In this document: piece by piece, positions 1 to 7,814 of the stretch | Position numbering within the stretch: position 1 is the stretch's first letter | Layout: each line of letters begins with the position of its first letter | From: Syntrophaceae bacterium UBA2210 | Lineage (GTDB): Bacteria > Desulfobacterota > Syntrophia > Syntrophales > UBA2210 | Direction of reading: 5' to 3' | NCBI GenBank assembly: GCA_002327865.1 | Contig: DCUQ01000058.1 | Location: forward strand, 1 to 19,670 | Length of the DNA stretch: 19,670 bases | The notes under the pieces: model-generated | The model's input: only the letters and a program-made list of their open reading frames with translations | The model's database searches: none | What the model was told of the DNA's origin: nothing | Made by a program: the position numbers and the translations under genes

Positions 1-1000
1 TGTCCGAAATCTTCGGCAGTTCCACCGCGCCTTCCCGGTTGCGTATCTCCGGAACGATATCCATAATCCCGAAGACACGGATGGCCGCGGATATACCGTG
101 CTGGATCGTATTATTCACGTTCGTCAGTCTCTTCACGGGCTCGTAAAGCATGATGAGAGCGGCAAGAAAGGAGAAAAACGTACCCGGAGTGGATGTGCCT
201 TTTATGACCTGGTAGCCCCCGTAAAAAACAATCGCGGCAATCCCGATACCCCCTAGAAATTCCATGAATGGAGACGACATCGCGCGTATGGACACGGCCT
301 TCATGTGAAAACGGAAAAGCTTCTCGTTCTCTTTCGCGAATCTCCCGCCTTCGTAATCTTCCATCCCGAAGGCTTTTACAATCCTTGTCCCGGATATGGT
401 CTCCTGCAGCAGACTGGTGAGACTCCCCATCGTAACCTGGGTGCTCGTGGCTACCTTTCTCATCTTCCTGCCGAATTTGACTATGGGGTATATAGTCAGT
501 GGAAAAACAACCATGGCAATCAGCGCCAGCTGCCAATCACGATAAAAAATCACGAAAATAAGACCGATCAGTGTAAACGAATCCTTGAAAAGACTGGTCA
601 CCGCCTCGGAAACAGCCCCCTGGATAAGATTTACATCGTTCGTGATACGGGACATCAGCACACCGGTATGACTCTTGTTGAAAAAAGAAAGGGATTGTCT
701 CTGAATGTGATTGTAAAGCTCACACCGCAGATCCGCTACCACACGCTGACCGGCAAAACTCATCAAAACGGTCTGACCGTAATTGCACACGCCTTTGACA
801 AGGTATATCAGAATGATTACCACCGGTATCCACTTCAGCATGGAAGCGTTACGGTTGAGGAAGATCCCGTCCAGGGCGGGCTTGACGAGAAAGGCAAGCG
901 AAGAAGTGGTAAAGCCGACAAACAACATGCACAGCATCGCAAGAATGAACTTCGGAATATGCGGCTTCGACAGTTTTAAGATTCGTCTGAATATATTCAT
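1..1000 (-). CDS. msbA: Lipid A export ABC transporter MsbA, partial (C-terminal part beyond the window)
   Basis: MsbA flips core-lipid A from the inner to the outer leaflet of the inner membrane using ATP. Reading leftward from an ATG at 998-1000 gives 333 codons with no stop before the window edge. The product starts MNIFRRILKLSKPHIPKF and has the six-helix ABC exporter membrane domain: hydrophobic segments near residues 17-40, 55-80, 130-175 and 240-280, with coupling-helix-like stretches such as SRITNDVNLIQGAVSE and GSLTSLLQETISGTRIVKAF. It ends in the linker before the nucleotide-binding domain, so Walker A, the signature and Walker B lie outside. It starts 24 bp after the Trm112-like gene and is the last visible gene of the LPS series. 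The ribosome site is weak. Another type I exporter is possible, but the LPS context strongly favours MsbA. Confidence 0.88.
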   Translation of the reverse strand, partial: MNIFRRILKLSKPHIPKFILAMLCMLFVGFTTSSLAFLVKPALDGIFLNRNASMLKWIPVVIILIYLVKGVCNYGQTVLMSFAGQRVVADLRCELYNHIQRQSLSFFNKSHTGVLMSRITNDVNLIQGAVSEAVTSLFKDSFTLIGLIFVIFYRDWQLALIAMVVFPLTIYPIVKFGRKMRKVATSTQVTMGSLTSLLQETISGTRIVKAFGMEDYEGGRFAKENEKLFRFHMKAVSIRAMSSPFMEFLGGIGIAAIVFYGGYQVIKGTSTPGTFFSFLAALIMLYEPVKRLTNVNNTIQHGISAAIRVFGIMDIVPEIRNREGAVELPKISD

Positions 1001-1024
1001 AACACCACGGTCAACGGCCTGTAA

Positions 1025-1195
1025 CTATTCTATGGCCGTCGCCTCTTCTATCAGCATCACGGGAATCCCGTCCCGTATCTCGTACATTAATTTGCATGCA
1101 TCGCATATCAGCCCGCTCTCGTCTTCGTTCAGACGAACATCCCCCCTGCACCGCGGACATACCAGAATCTCCAGCAGTTCCATGTCCATATCCAT
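1025..1195 (-). CDS. Trm112/YcaR-family small zinc-ribbon protein
   Basis: This is a 56-residue protein starting MDMDMELLEILVCPRCRG. It has two CxxC pairs (C13/C16 and C31/C34) expected to bind zinc, and the family ending motif with IRDGIPVML near residues 40-48. The family (UPF0434/Trm112) includes E. coli YcaR, which lies in the msbA-lpxK-ycaQ-ycaR-kdsB region. Eukaryotic Trm112 activates methyltransferases; the bacterial role is not established. The ATG at 1193-1195 is preceded by GGAGAGGTGAG on the minus strand, a good ribosome site, and an in-frame TAG lies 11 codons upstream. It sits between the PagL-type deacylase (78 bp) and msbA (24 bp). The gene call is secure; the function is not. 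Confidence 0.85.
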   Translation of the reverse strand: MDMDMELLEILVCPRCRGDVRLNEDESGLICDACKLMYEIRDGIPVMLIEEATAIE

Positions 1196-1273
1196 AACCC
1201 GCTCACCTCTCCATACCTTACCCGGCCTCTATATCACTCACAAGCCTCCTTGTAAAACCCTTAACCGGATGGA

Positions 1274-1864
1274 TTAAAAAAATATCGAATATCCGACCGT
1301 ACCGAAACAGGTTTCGATGCCTCCGTTTGGTTTGCTTAAATTGGCATTTGAAAGATGTCTTGCCCGAAATCCCAGGCTGACAGCGGAATTGTCCGTTACA
1401 AAGACCGAGATGCCCGCCCCGATTGTGCTGGAAAAAACAAAACCCTTGGCCTGACTCTCCGTGTTAACGGTGATCCAGTGCGGGCCGAAGGACGCCATGA
1501 GATGGGCTGATACGGTGTTAGTCAGATAATGCATATATTTGAGTCCCGCGCTAATACCGAATTCCACGTCTGATTCGGGGTTTACTACCGGATTTATCTG
1601 GGGTTCGATGCAGAAAGTGACTATATTTTTATGATCCCGTGACTGTTCTGAAGAAAATTCTTTAAAACAAAACCCGATATGCAATATCAGAAGCAGAGGT
1701 TCATAGTGCCCCCCTTCTAAATTTCCCGTTCCATAACCGAGTACAATTCCCGATTCCGTAAGAGGGAAACCGGCATCACCGGCAACAGCATTATCAACCG
1801 TTACAAGGAACGCGAGCATTATTATCGCTGTCAGCGTTCCTTTTGCAATTTTTTTACAATTCAC
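1274..1864 (-). CDS. pagL: Lipid A 3-O-deacylase, PagL/acyloxyacyl hydrolase family
   Basis: PagL is an outer-membrane 8-strand barrel that removes the 3-O-linked acyl chain from lipid A. The 196-residue product has a signal peptide (MNCKKIAKGTLTAIIMLAFL, probable cleavage after AVA near residue 28), then alternating barrel-like strands, and ends in Phe (GTVGYSIFF), as barrels usually do. Near the C-terminus is the family motif ARHLSNANL followed by PNGGIE. H170, S172 and E184 have exactly the 0/+2/+14 spacing of the Pseudomonas PagL triad H126/S128/E140. The start is GTG at 1862-1864, with GGAAGGG six bases upstream, and it overlaps the preceding heptosyltransferase by 11 bp. The product lacks broad PagL similarity that I can check without alignment, but the triad is a strong sign. 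Confidence 0.85.
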   Translation of the reverse strand: MNCKKIAKGTLTAIIMLAFLVTVDNAVAGDAGFPLTESGIVLGYGTGNLEGGHYEPLLLILHIGFCFKEFSSEQSRDHKNIVTFCIEPQINPVVNPESDVEFGISAGLKYMHYLTNTVSAHLMASFGPHWITVNTESQAKGFVFSSTIGAGISVFVTDNSAVSLGFRARHLSNANLSKPNGGIETCFGTVGYSIFF

Positions 1865-2903
1865 GAAGAGCCCTTCCGCATTTTTTAGCTACAGCTTGAA
1901 ATACCAAATCAACAGAGATCTTGCTCATACACTCTTTTGTCGCACACTTCTTCAGGAAACAGGGACTGCACGGCAGGTTCTCTCGAATAACCGTATGACC
2001 ATCGCCGTATGGTCCCGTACGCGCGGGATCCGTAGGGCCGAACAATGCAACCGTCGGTGTTCCTGCCGCCGCTGATATATGCATGGGACCGGAATCTGTC
2101 GTTATTACAAGGGTCGACAATGCATACAAATACGCCAGGTCCTTCAAGGTGGTTTCCCCCGATAGATCTACGGACGGAGATTTCATAAGCGCCCGGATAC
2201 GCCCCACCGCATCCCGATTGCGTCCACCTGTAAATACGATTTTCATCTTCAATTCAACCGTTATTCTGTCACACAACCGGGCGAATTTATCATCTTCCCA
2301 CAGTTTTGTATCCCACAGAGCCACCGGATTTACCGAAACAAATGAGTCTTCCTCGCCTATTCCGTTTTCGCTGAGGAGCCTGTATATCTTATTTTTGTTT
2401 TCTGTTTCAATATGAATAGCAAATTCAGGTTTTCCGATATCCGCTCCGAGGTAACGAGGAAAATCCAGATAGCGGTCCACGGCATGTTTATCCATATCTT
2501 CATAAATTTTCTCACTCAGGAAAAGACCGGAAAGCTCCTGCATGCTGTCATATCCGATCCTCCTCCTGCCTCCGCTGAGCAGTACAATGAGAGAACTTTT
2601 GAACAAGCCATGAAAATCCAGGACAATATCATATTCCCTGTCTCTGAGTTCTTTTATAAAGGACATCATTTCGCCTATGGTTTTCCTCACGGCATTTATC
2701 CTTTTGAAATTATCCATCCACTTTTTTCTGTGTGAGACGATAATTCTGTCGAGACAGGGATGTCCCATTATAATATTCGAAGCGTCCTCCTCTATCACCC
2801 ATGTGATATGGGCATCGGGATACAGTTTTCTCAACGCGGCAAGCGACGGTAGTGTGTGCACCACATCGCCTACGGCACTCAATTTTACTATCAGTATATT
2901 CAA
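1854..2903 (-). CDS. waaC: LPS heptosyltransferase I-like (WaaC, glycosyltransferase family 9)
   Basis: This enzyme adds heptose from ADP-L-glycero-D-manno-heptose to Kdo2-lipid A on the cytoplasmic face. I choose the TTG at 2901-2903, whose bases overlap the gmhB stop and which has AAAGGA upstream. It gives a 349-residue protein starting NILIVKLSAVGDV, with D13 at the position of the catalytic Asp of WaaC. A longer TTG start at 2927 would add 8 residues. WaaC-like features include HTLPSL, WVIEE, RKKW, DFHGLFKS and the C-terminal donor-site motif TDSGPMH (about 269-275) followed by FGPTDP. A four-Cys motif (C312, C315, C320, C325) follows. The many WaaC matches in the N-terminal half favour heptosyltransferase I over WaaQ or another GT9. 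Confidence 0.8.
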   Translation of the reverse strand: MNILIVKLSAVGDVVHTLPSLAALRKLYPDAHITWVIEEDASNIIMGHPCLDRIIVSHRKKWMDNFKRINAVRKTIGEMMSFIKELRDREYDIVLDFHGLFKSSLIVLLSGGRRRIGYDSMQELSGLFLSEKIYEDMDKHAVDRYLDFPRYLGADIGKPEFAIHIETENKNKIYRLLSENGIGEEDSFVSVNPVALWDTKLWEDDKFARLCDRITVELKMKIVFTGGRNRDAVGRIRALMKSPSVDLSGETTLKDLAYLYALSTLVITTDSGPMHISAAAGTPTVALFGPTDPARTGPYGDGHTVIRENLPCSPCFLKKCATKECMSKISVDLVFQAVAKKCGRALREL

Positions 2904-3469
2904 AGGTTTCCGTCCTTTATGATCCAATTCGCCGCATCGAGGATATCCCGGGCCACATAAACAGGTTTTATATCGGAAGCATCAACGTTATTCCCATAAC
3001 CCGTTCGTACGAGTATTCCGCCTGCCCCGACATTATTCGCAAGTATAATGTCTTTTGCCATATCCCCCACCACATAGGAACCCGCCAGATCGATACAAAG
3101 TTCTTCGGATGCCTTTATAAGCATCCCAGGAGCCGGTTTCCTGCAATCGCATAAGATCCGGTATCTGTCGATCCCCTCTGTCGGGTGATGAGGACAATAG
3201 TAAAAGCGGTCGATGATCGCTCCCTTTTCCCGGAATATTTCATCCATCCTTGCATGGACGGTATCGACGAAATCCTCATCGAAAAATCCCCTGGCCACAC
3301 CCGATTGATTTGTTACCACTACTACTTTAAACCCTGCCTCATTAAGCATCCGCACCGCATCAAATGCCGCAGGGAATATTACAAGCCGGTCCAGGCTGTC
3401 AAGATAGCCGACTTCTTCATTGATTGTTCCGTCCCTGTCCAGGAATACCGCCCTGTTACTTTTTTTCAT
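2900..3469 (-). CDS. gmhB: D-glycero-beta-D-manno-heptose 1,7-bisphosphate 7-phosphatase
   Basis: GmhB removes the C7 phosphate during synthesis of ADP-heptose, the donor used by WaaC and WaaF next door. The 189-residue product is a HAD-superfamily phosphatase of normal length. The nucleophile motif FLDRDGT places D11 and D13; TNQSG is at 53-57; the zinc-binding set is C92, H94, C107 and C109, the same numbering as E. coli GmhB; K111 lies in CRKP; and VGDMAKD (D136, D140) forms the last HAD motif. Its ATG overlaps the waaF stop by 4 bp (ATGA), and its own stop overlaps the waaC TTG, so the three genes look translationally coupled. Confidence 0.93.
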   Translation of the reverse strand: MKKSNRAVFLDRDGTINEEVGYLDSLDRLVIFPAAFDAVRMLNEAGFKVVVVTNQSGVARGFFDEDFVDTVHARMDEIFREKGAIIDRFYYCPHHPTEGIDRYRILCDCRKPAPGMLIKASEELCIDLAGSYVVGDMAKDIILANNVGAGGILVRTGYGNNVDASDIKPVYVARDILDAANWIIKDGNL

Positions 3470-4566
3470 AGTTCGTCTTTCATGGACATTCGGGTGAACT
3501 CACGGCTGTTTCGCAACAACTCCTTCGCTTCATTGAAGACATCGTCTACTCCGATCATATCCATGCATCTGAAATCGGTCGGGCACTCTTTCTTAAGGCA
3601 GGGACTGCAGGCAACATTCTTATAGATGATGACGCTCCTTTCGCCCGCCGGGGCGGTTGCCGTGGGATTCGTGGAACCGAATATGGCGATCAGCGGAATA
3701 TCGAGAGCCCCCGCAAGATGCATCAGTCCTGAATCGTTGGAAATAAAAAGATCGCACTCTTTTACCAGCCCTATTACTTCTTTGAGCGTAGTCTCACCTG
3801 CCAGGTTTATCATAGGGCTCTTTACGTTTTTCTGAATCAGGTCGGTTCTTTTTCTGTCTCCCGGGCTCCCCAGAAGAACGAACCTGGCCTTGCAATCACC
3901 CGCAAGTTTGTCCGCCACGGCCGCGAACCGCTCCGGAAACCACATCTTGGCAGGCCCGTAACTTGCCCCCGGAGCGATACCGATCAGGATGTCTCCATCC
4001 TGAACACCATGCTCGGCGAGTATCCGCCTGGCGGCCATTGAATAATCATCTCCCGGCGCTATATTGATATTTCTCCCCGATGATCCCAATCCCAGTGATT
4101 TTACCATTTCCAGGTAATAACCGATCTGGTGAATCTTTCTTACGGCGCTGGTTCGCTTAACCGAATGGGTCAGGAGAAATCCCCTGCAGTCGGAGTTGTA
4201 TCCGGCCCTCAACGGTATTCGAGCCAGACAGGCGATAATAGCCGCCTCTATTGCGTTCTGCAGGAGAAAAGCAATATCGAAATGTTCCTCCTTCAGTTGT
4301 GAGGCAAGCCGTATTTTCCCACCGATGCCGTCATGTACGCCGGGGCTTTGAAAAACGATGACATCGTCAATATCGGGGCACGCCCTGTAGAGATCCGCTA
4401 CCCAGGGTTTTGCCAGGACCGCTATCCGGGAACGGGGAAAGGTATACCTGATAGAGGATACCGCGGGGAGACTCATGATTACGTCTCCGATCCAGTTGGT
4501 TCCCCTGATCAGTATGTTGTGTATTTCCGAGGGAACTATTCTCCTTGTTTCTCTTACCGTCAGCAT
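3466..4566 (-). CDS. waaF: LPS heptosyltransferase II (WaaF, glycosyltransferase family 9)
   Basis: WaaF adds the second heptose to the inner core. The 366-residue protein has the N-terminal GT9 motif ILIRGTNWIGDVIMSLPA with catalytic-type D28. It also has GIAPGASYGPAKMW (about 196-209), AGETTLKE, the nucleotide-sugar motif NDSGLMH (277-283) and FGSTNPTATAP, all typical of heptosyltransferase II. About 15 residues precede the usual start point (D13 in E. coli WaaF), and there is no later ATG or GTG before the motif. The ATG is preceded by CAGGAAG at good distance, so the extension is probably real. A four-Cys motif (C320, C323, C328, C334) lies near the C-terminus. A 122-bp gap separates it from the upstream acyltransferase gene, and its stop overlaps gmhB. 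Confidence 0.92.
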   Translation of the reverse strand: MLTVRETRRIVPSEIHNILIRGTNWIGDVIMSLPAVSSIRYTFPRSRIAVLAKPWVADLYRACPDIDDVIVFQSPGVHDGIGGKIRLASQLKEEHFDIAFLLQNAIEAAIIACLARIPLRAGYNSDCRGFLLTHSVKRTSAVRKIHQIGYYLEMVKSLGLGSSGRNINIAPGDDYSMAARRILAEHGVQDGDILIGIAPGASYGPAKMWFPERFAAVADKLAGDCKARFVLLGSPGDRKRTDLIQKNVKSPMINLAGETTLKEVIGLVKECDLFISNDSGLMHLAGALDIPLIAIFGSTNPTATAPAGERSVIIYKNVACSPCLKKECPTDFRCMDMIGVDDVFNEAKELLRNSREFTRMSMKDEL

Positions 4567-4688
4567 ATCGTACTTCCTGAAAGAACTACTCCGGTTTCAA
4601 AAATTCCGCCGGGACAGATCAAGAAAGTAGAAAGAAGACATGGCACTTTTCCCCATTACCCCGGCGATCATGTTCTTGTTTTTTTAAT
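4567..4688 (-). other. Intergenic gap between the LpxL-type gene and waaF
   Basis: This is one of the longer gaps in the minus-strand series, at 122 bp. It holds only a 24-codon reading frame with no family resemblance. The last bases carry the CAGGAAG ribosome site for waaF. I see no convincing terminator or sigma-70 promoter. Confidence 0.5.
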
Positions 4689-5570
4689 TTATCGGACCTG
4701 CGACATCTTCGTTTTCCATCGCTGATGAAGCCAGAACCATTGTTCGGGATATTTTCTCACATTGTACTCAACAATCTTCGTGAAACGTTGCGTGTTTTCA
4801 AAGATATCCCTCTCATAATCACCGGTTCTAGAAATCTCGACCTCCGGTCCGATAACAAGCCGGTATCTGCCGTTTTTCATTCTGAATATAAAACCCGGCA
4901 GTACGGGTGCTCCGGTTTGGAGAGCCAGAGCTGCAAGCCCTTTGGTGGTTGATGCCGGTCTTCCGAAAAAATCGACGAATACACCTTCCCTCCATGAAAC
5001 ATTCTGGTCTACAAGAATGCCTATACTCTCATTCTCCGCGAGAAGCCGAATTATCTTCCTGGCAGCGCCTCCCTTGGGGATAAGCTTGTTCCCTGTATGG
5101 CTCCTTACCTTGTCAACGATGCCTCCGAGAACAGGATCATCCAGTGACCTGTATATAATGTTAATCGGCTGACAAAGTAAGGCAAAAGCGGCCGCGGCGA
5201 TTTCCCAGTTACCGAAATGACCGGTAAAAAAGAGAATCCCTCTATTCTTTTCGCGCGCTTTGAGATAAGCATCTCTTCCTTCAAATTCCAACCAGTCGGA
5301 TACGTTTTCTCTTGTCATGGAAATAATATCGAAAAACTCGGCGACAACAATTCCCAGGTTCCGATAACAATCCCTGGCGATCCGGGTCAGTTCGGTCATA
5401 TCTTTCTCCGGAAACGACCGCGCCAGATTATTCAGAACAATCAATCTGTGCTCCCCCGAGAACTGATAAAAGAGCATCATCAGCGCTTTGAAGACGATTT
5501 TCCGTACTCCGGGGGGAATGATCCTGAACAGGGCAAAAATTATTCTCGTTGTCCATGTTTCTTTTTTCAT
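4689..5570 (-). CDS. lpxL: Lipid A late acyltransferase, LpxL/HtrB family
   Basis: This enzyme transfers a secondary acyl chain onto the lipid A precursor at the inner membrane. The 293-residue product has an N-terminal membrane segment (about 10-37), then the lysophospholipid acyltransferase domain. The HX4E catalytic motif is HFGNWE (H118, E123). Later family motifs are ILVDQN (about 186-191), a glycine-rich FFGRPASTTKG stretch and the C-terminal PEQWFWLHQRWK. The ATG overlaps the lpxK stop by 4 bp. The family is certain, but LpxL, LpxM or another late acyltransferase cannot be told apart from sequence alone. Only one such gene is present in the window. Confidence 0.9.
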   Translation of the reverse strand: MKKETWTTRIIFALFRIIPPGVRKIVFKALMMLFYQFSGEHRLIVLNNLARSFPEKDMTELTRIARDCYRNLGIVVAEFFDIISMTRENVSDWLEFEGRDAYLKAREKNRGILFFTGHFGNWEIAAAAFALLCQPINIIYRSLDDPVLGGIVDKVRSHTGNKLIPKGGAARKIIRLLAENESIGILVDQNVSWREGVFVDFFGRPASTTKGLAALALQTGAPVLPGFIFRMKNGRYRLVIGPEVEISRTGDYERDIFENTQRFTKIVEYNVRKYPEQWFWLHQRWKTKMSQVR

Positions 5571-6655
5571 GCTTCTAACCGCGCCAGGATATACTCCTCA
5601 AAATTCAGACCGGAACGGACTATATCCATTTCCATTCTCAGCCGGTACAGATCCCGAAAGAAATCGGGAAACGTAACCAGTTTGATCCCGTCCTTTTCGG
5701 TGGTCAATATAAGCTCCGCGCCGGATTCGCTGCAAACCTTCCGGATATGCTCGATATCCTTTCCCGTGTAGATATGATGATCGGGGAAAGGCATAAAAGC
5801 CGCAATCTCTCCACAGAGAGGCGAAACTATTTTTCTGAAACTTTCGGGTTCGGCGATGCCCGAAAAAGCGCATATCCTTTTCCCCTCGAGATAATGAAGG
5901 AGAGAGATGTCTTTTGCTTCGCCCCTGACAATATCCCGTGCCCTTCGATAACCACTGAAAGTCGGCACATGAGGAAGTTCAGCCGGGGGTACAGTGCCCT
6001 GTCCTGAATCAGTGTCCCCTTCTGTCGATGTAAAGATTATCGCATCCGCCCTCTTAAGAGCCTTAACCGGTTCGCGCAACCCCCCTCTCGGAAGCATAAA
6101 CCCGTTTCCGAATGGTTTTTCTCTGTCCAGCAGAACAATATCGATGTCTCTGAAAAGGCGGCGATGTTGAAACGCGTCGTCGAGTATCAGCACATCGGCA
6201 CCGAAACGTTCAACCGCCAGTTTTCCCGAGCGTGATCGTTCCTTCCCGATAATGACCGGTACACCCTCCAGGTTCTCAGCTATCAGCACGGGTTCATCCC
6301 CCGCATCGGAGGCGCCCATCAGTATTTCATGACCATCGGATACCACACTGGTACGCCCTTCCCGCTTGCCTCCGTACCCCCTGCTCAGAACGGCCGGTTT
6401 GTACCCATGCTTTTTGAGCATGCCGGCCAGCATAATAACTGTCGGGGTCTTACCGGTACCCCCTACAACCATATTTCCCACACTGATAACCCCGCATTTC
6501 ATCTTACGCGCACGGGACAGGCCCGCATCATAGCAATAATTGCGGAGTGTTACGGCACCACGATACACAAAGGAAGCCAGGAGCAGCGGAGAGAAGCGCA
6601 ATTGCCTGCTGTCATCACGTAATATCCTGGAAACAATGCTTTTCAGCTTCAACAT
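5567..6655 (-). CDS. lpxK: Tetraacyldisaccharide 4'-kinase
   Basis: LpxK phosphorylates the 4' position of the lipid A disaccharide at the inner membrane. The 362-residue product has a short hydrophobic N-terminal segment (about 22-35), then the P-loop region ISVGNMVVGGTGKTPT (about 57-72). The LpxK signature LDDAFQHRRL with DIVLLD, PFGNG and LPRGGLREP follows. A C-terminal TTEKDGIKL motif is also typical. It is somewhat longer than E. coli LpxK (328 residues). The start lies one base after the lpxB stop and the gene overlaps the acyltransferase gene at its end. Confidence 0.95.
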   Translation of the reverse strand: MLKLKSIVSRILRDDSRQLRFSPLLLASFVYRGAVTLRNYCYDAGLSRARKMKCGVISVGNMVVGGTGKTPTVIMLAGMLKKHGYKPAVLSRGYGGKREGRTSVVSDGHEILMGASDAGDEPVLIAENLEGVPVIIGKERSRSGKLAVERFGADVLILDDAFQHRRLFRDIDIVLLDREKPFGNGFMLPRGGLREPVKALKRADAIIFTSTEGDTDSGQGTVPPAELPHVPTFSGYRRARDIVRGEAKDISLLHYLEGKRICAFSGIAEPESFRKIVSPLCGEIAAFMPFPDHHIYTGKDIEHIRKVCSESGAELILTTEKDGIKLVTFPDFFRDLYRLRMEMDIVRSGLNFEEYILARLEA

Positions 6656-6656
6656 G

Positions 6657-7814
6657 TCATATCATTTCGCACGCCATCCGGGCCGCTCTTCCGGACGCAC
6701 CCGGAACGCCCAGCATTTCGCCCACAGCACGCAGGTCCCGCTTCATTTCATCCATCCTGGGCGCACTATCGAGAATATCATACACCATATCCGCCATCTT
6801 TTCGGAATTAGCGTCTCCCTGTATAAGTTCCGGTATGATAGTTTTACCCGCTATCAGGTTGACAAGTCCTATATGCTCGACGTTAACAACCATCCGGCCT
6901 ATATAGTATGTCAGTGGTGAAACGCGGTAGACTATAATCATCGGAACACCGAGCAACGCCGTTTCCAGTGTCGCAGTTCCCGAAGCAACGACGGCAATAT
7001 CGGAAATACCGACGGCATCGTACACATTCCCTTCCACAATTTTGACATCGACCCCGCATCGGCGGGTAAATCCATGAACAAAATCGTAAGACAGGGTATC
7101 CGCAAGAGGAAGAACGAACTGGATGTCTGATATCCTGTCCTTCAGGGTTTCCGCCATCGAAAGCATTTCGGGCAGGAGCCGCGTGACTTCGCCTTTTCTG
7201 CTTCCCGGCAGGAGCGCGACGGTTTTCATCCCCTCTTTCAATCCTAACATTTCGAGCGCTTCCGTACGCGTGTACTGTCTCTTTACCGTATCCAGAAGCG
7301 GATTCCCGACAAAACGGGCATCCAGATGAACCGTTTCATAGACCTGTTCCTCGAACGGGAGTATCAGCGCCATACGGTCTACACATTTTTCCAGCGTGTA
7401 TATTCTCTTTTTTCTCCATGCCCATACCTTCGGGCTTATATAGTAAAAGACCTTGATTCCGTTCTTCCTGGCGAATTTAGCCAGTGACAGGTTAAATCCG
7501 GGATAGTCTATAAGAATCAGAAGCGCCGGTCTGGATTGCCGTATTATTTTCTTAAGCTCGCGCTTAACTTTCATGATAAAGCCCAGTTTCGGTACTACCT
7601 CGACAAGTCCCATAACGGCCATTTCAGATGAATGGGCGATCAACGAAACACCTGCCGCTTTCATCTTTTCGCCTCCCACTCCGTAGAAGCACAGGTCCGG
7701 GTTGATTTCATGCATCGCCCTGACAAGATGCGCCCCATGAAGATCGCCCGATGCCTCTCCGGCAACGATAATTACATCAGAGTTTTCTGGTCTTATAATC
7801 CCGGGATTACTCAT
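6657..7814 (-). CDS. lpxB: Lipid-A-disaccharide synthase
   Basis: LpxB joins UDP-2,3-diacylglucosamine and lipid X into the lipid A disaccharide (GT19, peripheral inner membrane). Choosing the ATG at 7812-7814 gives 385 residues, starting MSNPGIIRPENSDVIIVAGE. A TTG nine codons upstream (7841) is possible, but neither site has a clear ribosome site. Family motifs are present: GEASGDLHG (19-27), YYISPKVWAWR, LPGSRKGEV, an SGTATLE stretch and the C-terminal IPELIQG. The gene follows a gap of about 250 bp after lpxA, whereas the other lipid A genes here are closely packed. Confidence 0.95.
   Translation of the reverse strand: MSNPGIIRPENSDVIIVAGEASGDLHGAHLVRAMHEINPDLCFYGVGGEKMKAAGVSLIAHSSEMAVMGLVEVVPKLGFIMKVKRELKKIIRQSRPALLILIDYPGFNLSLAKFARKNGIKVFYYISPKVWAWRKKRIYTLEKCVDRMALILPFEEQVYETVHLDARFVGNPLLDTVKRQYTRTEALEMLGLKEGMKTVALLPGSRKGEVTRLLPEMLSMAETLKDRISDIQFVLPLADTLSYDFVHGFTRRCGVDVKIVEGNVYDAVGISDIAVVASGTATLETALLGVPMIIVYRVSPLTYYIGRMVVNVEHIGLVNLIAGKTIIPELIQGDANSEKMADMVYDILDSAPRMDEMKRDLRAVGEMLGVPGASGRAARMACEMI

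Noticed and set aside
305..979. Plus-strand frame of 224 codons
   Set aside because: It is antisense to the msbA membrane domain; the minus-strand reading is open to the window edge and clearly an ABC exporter.
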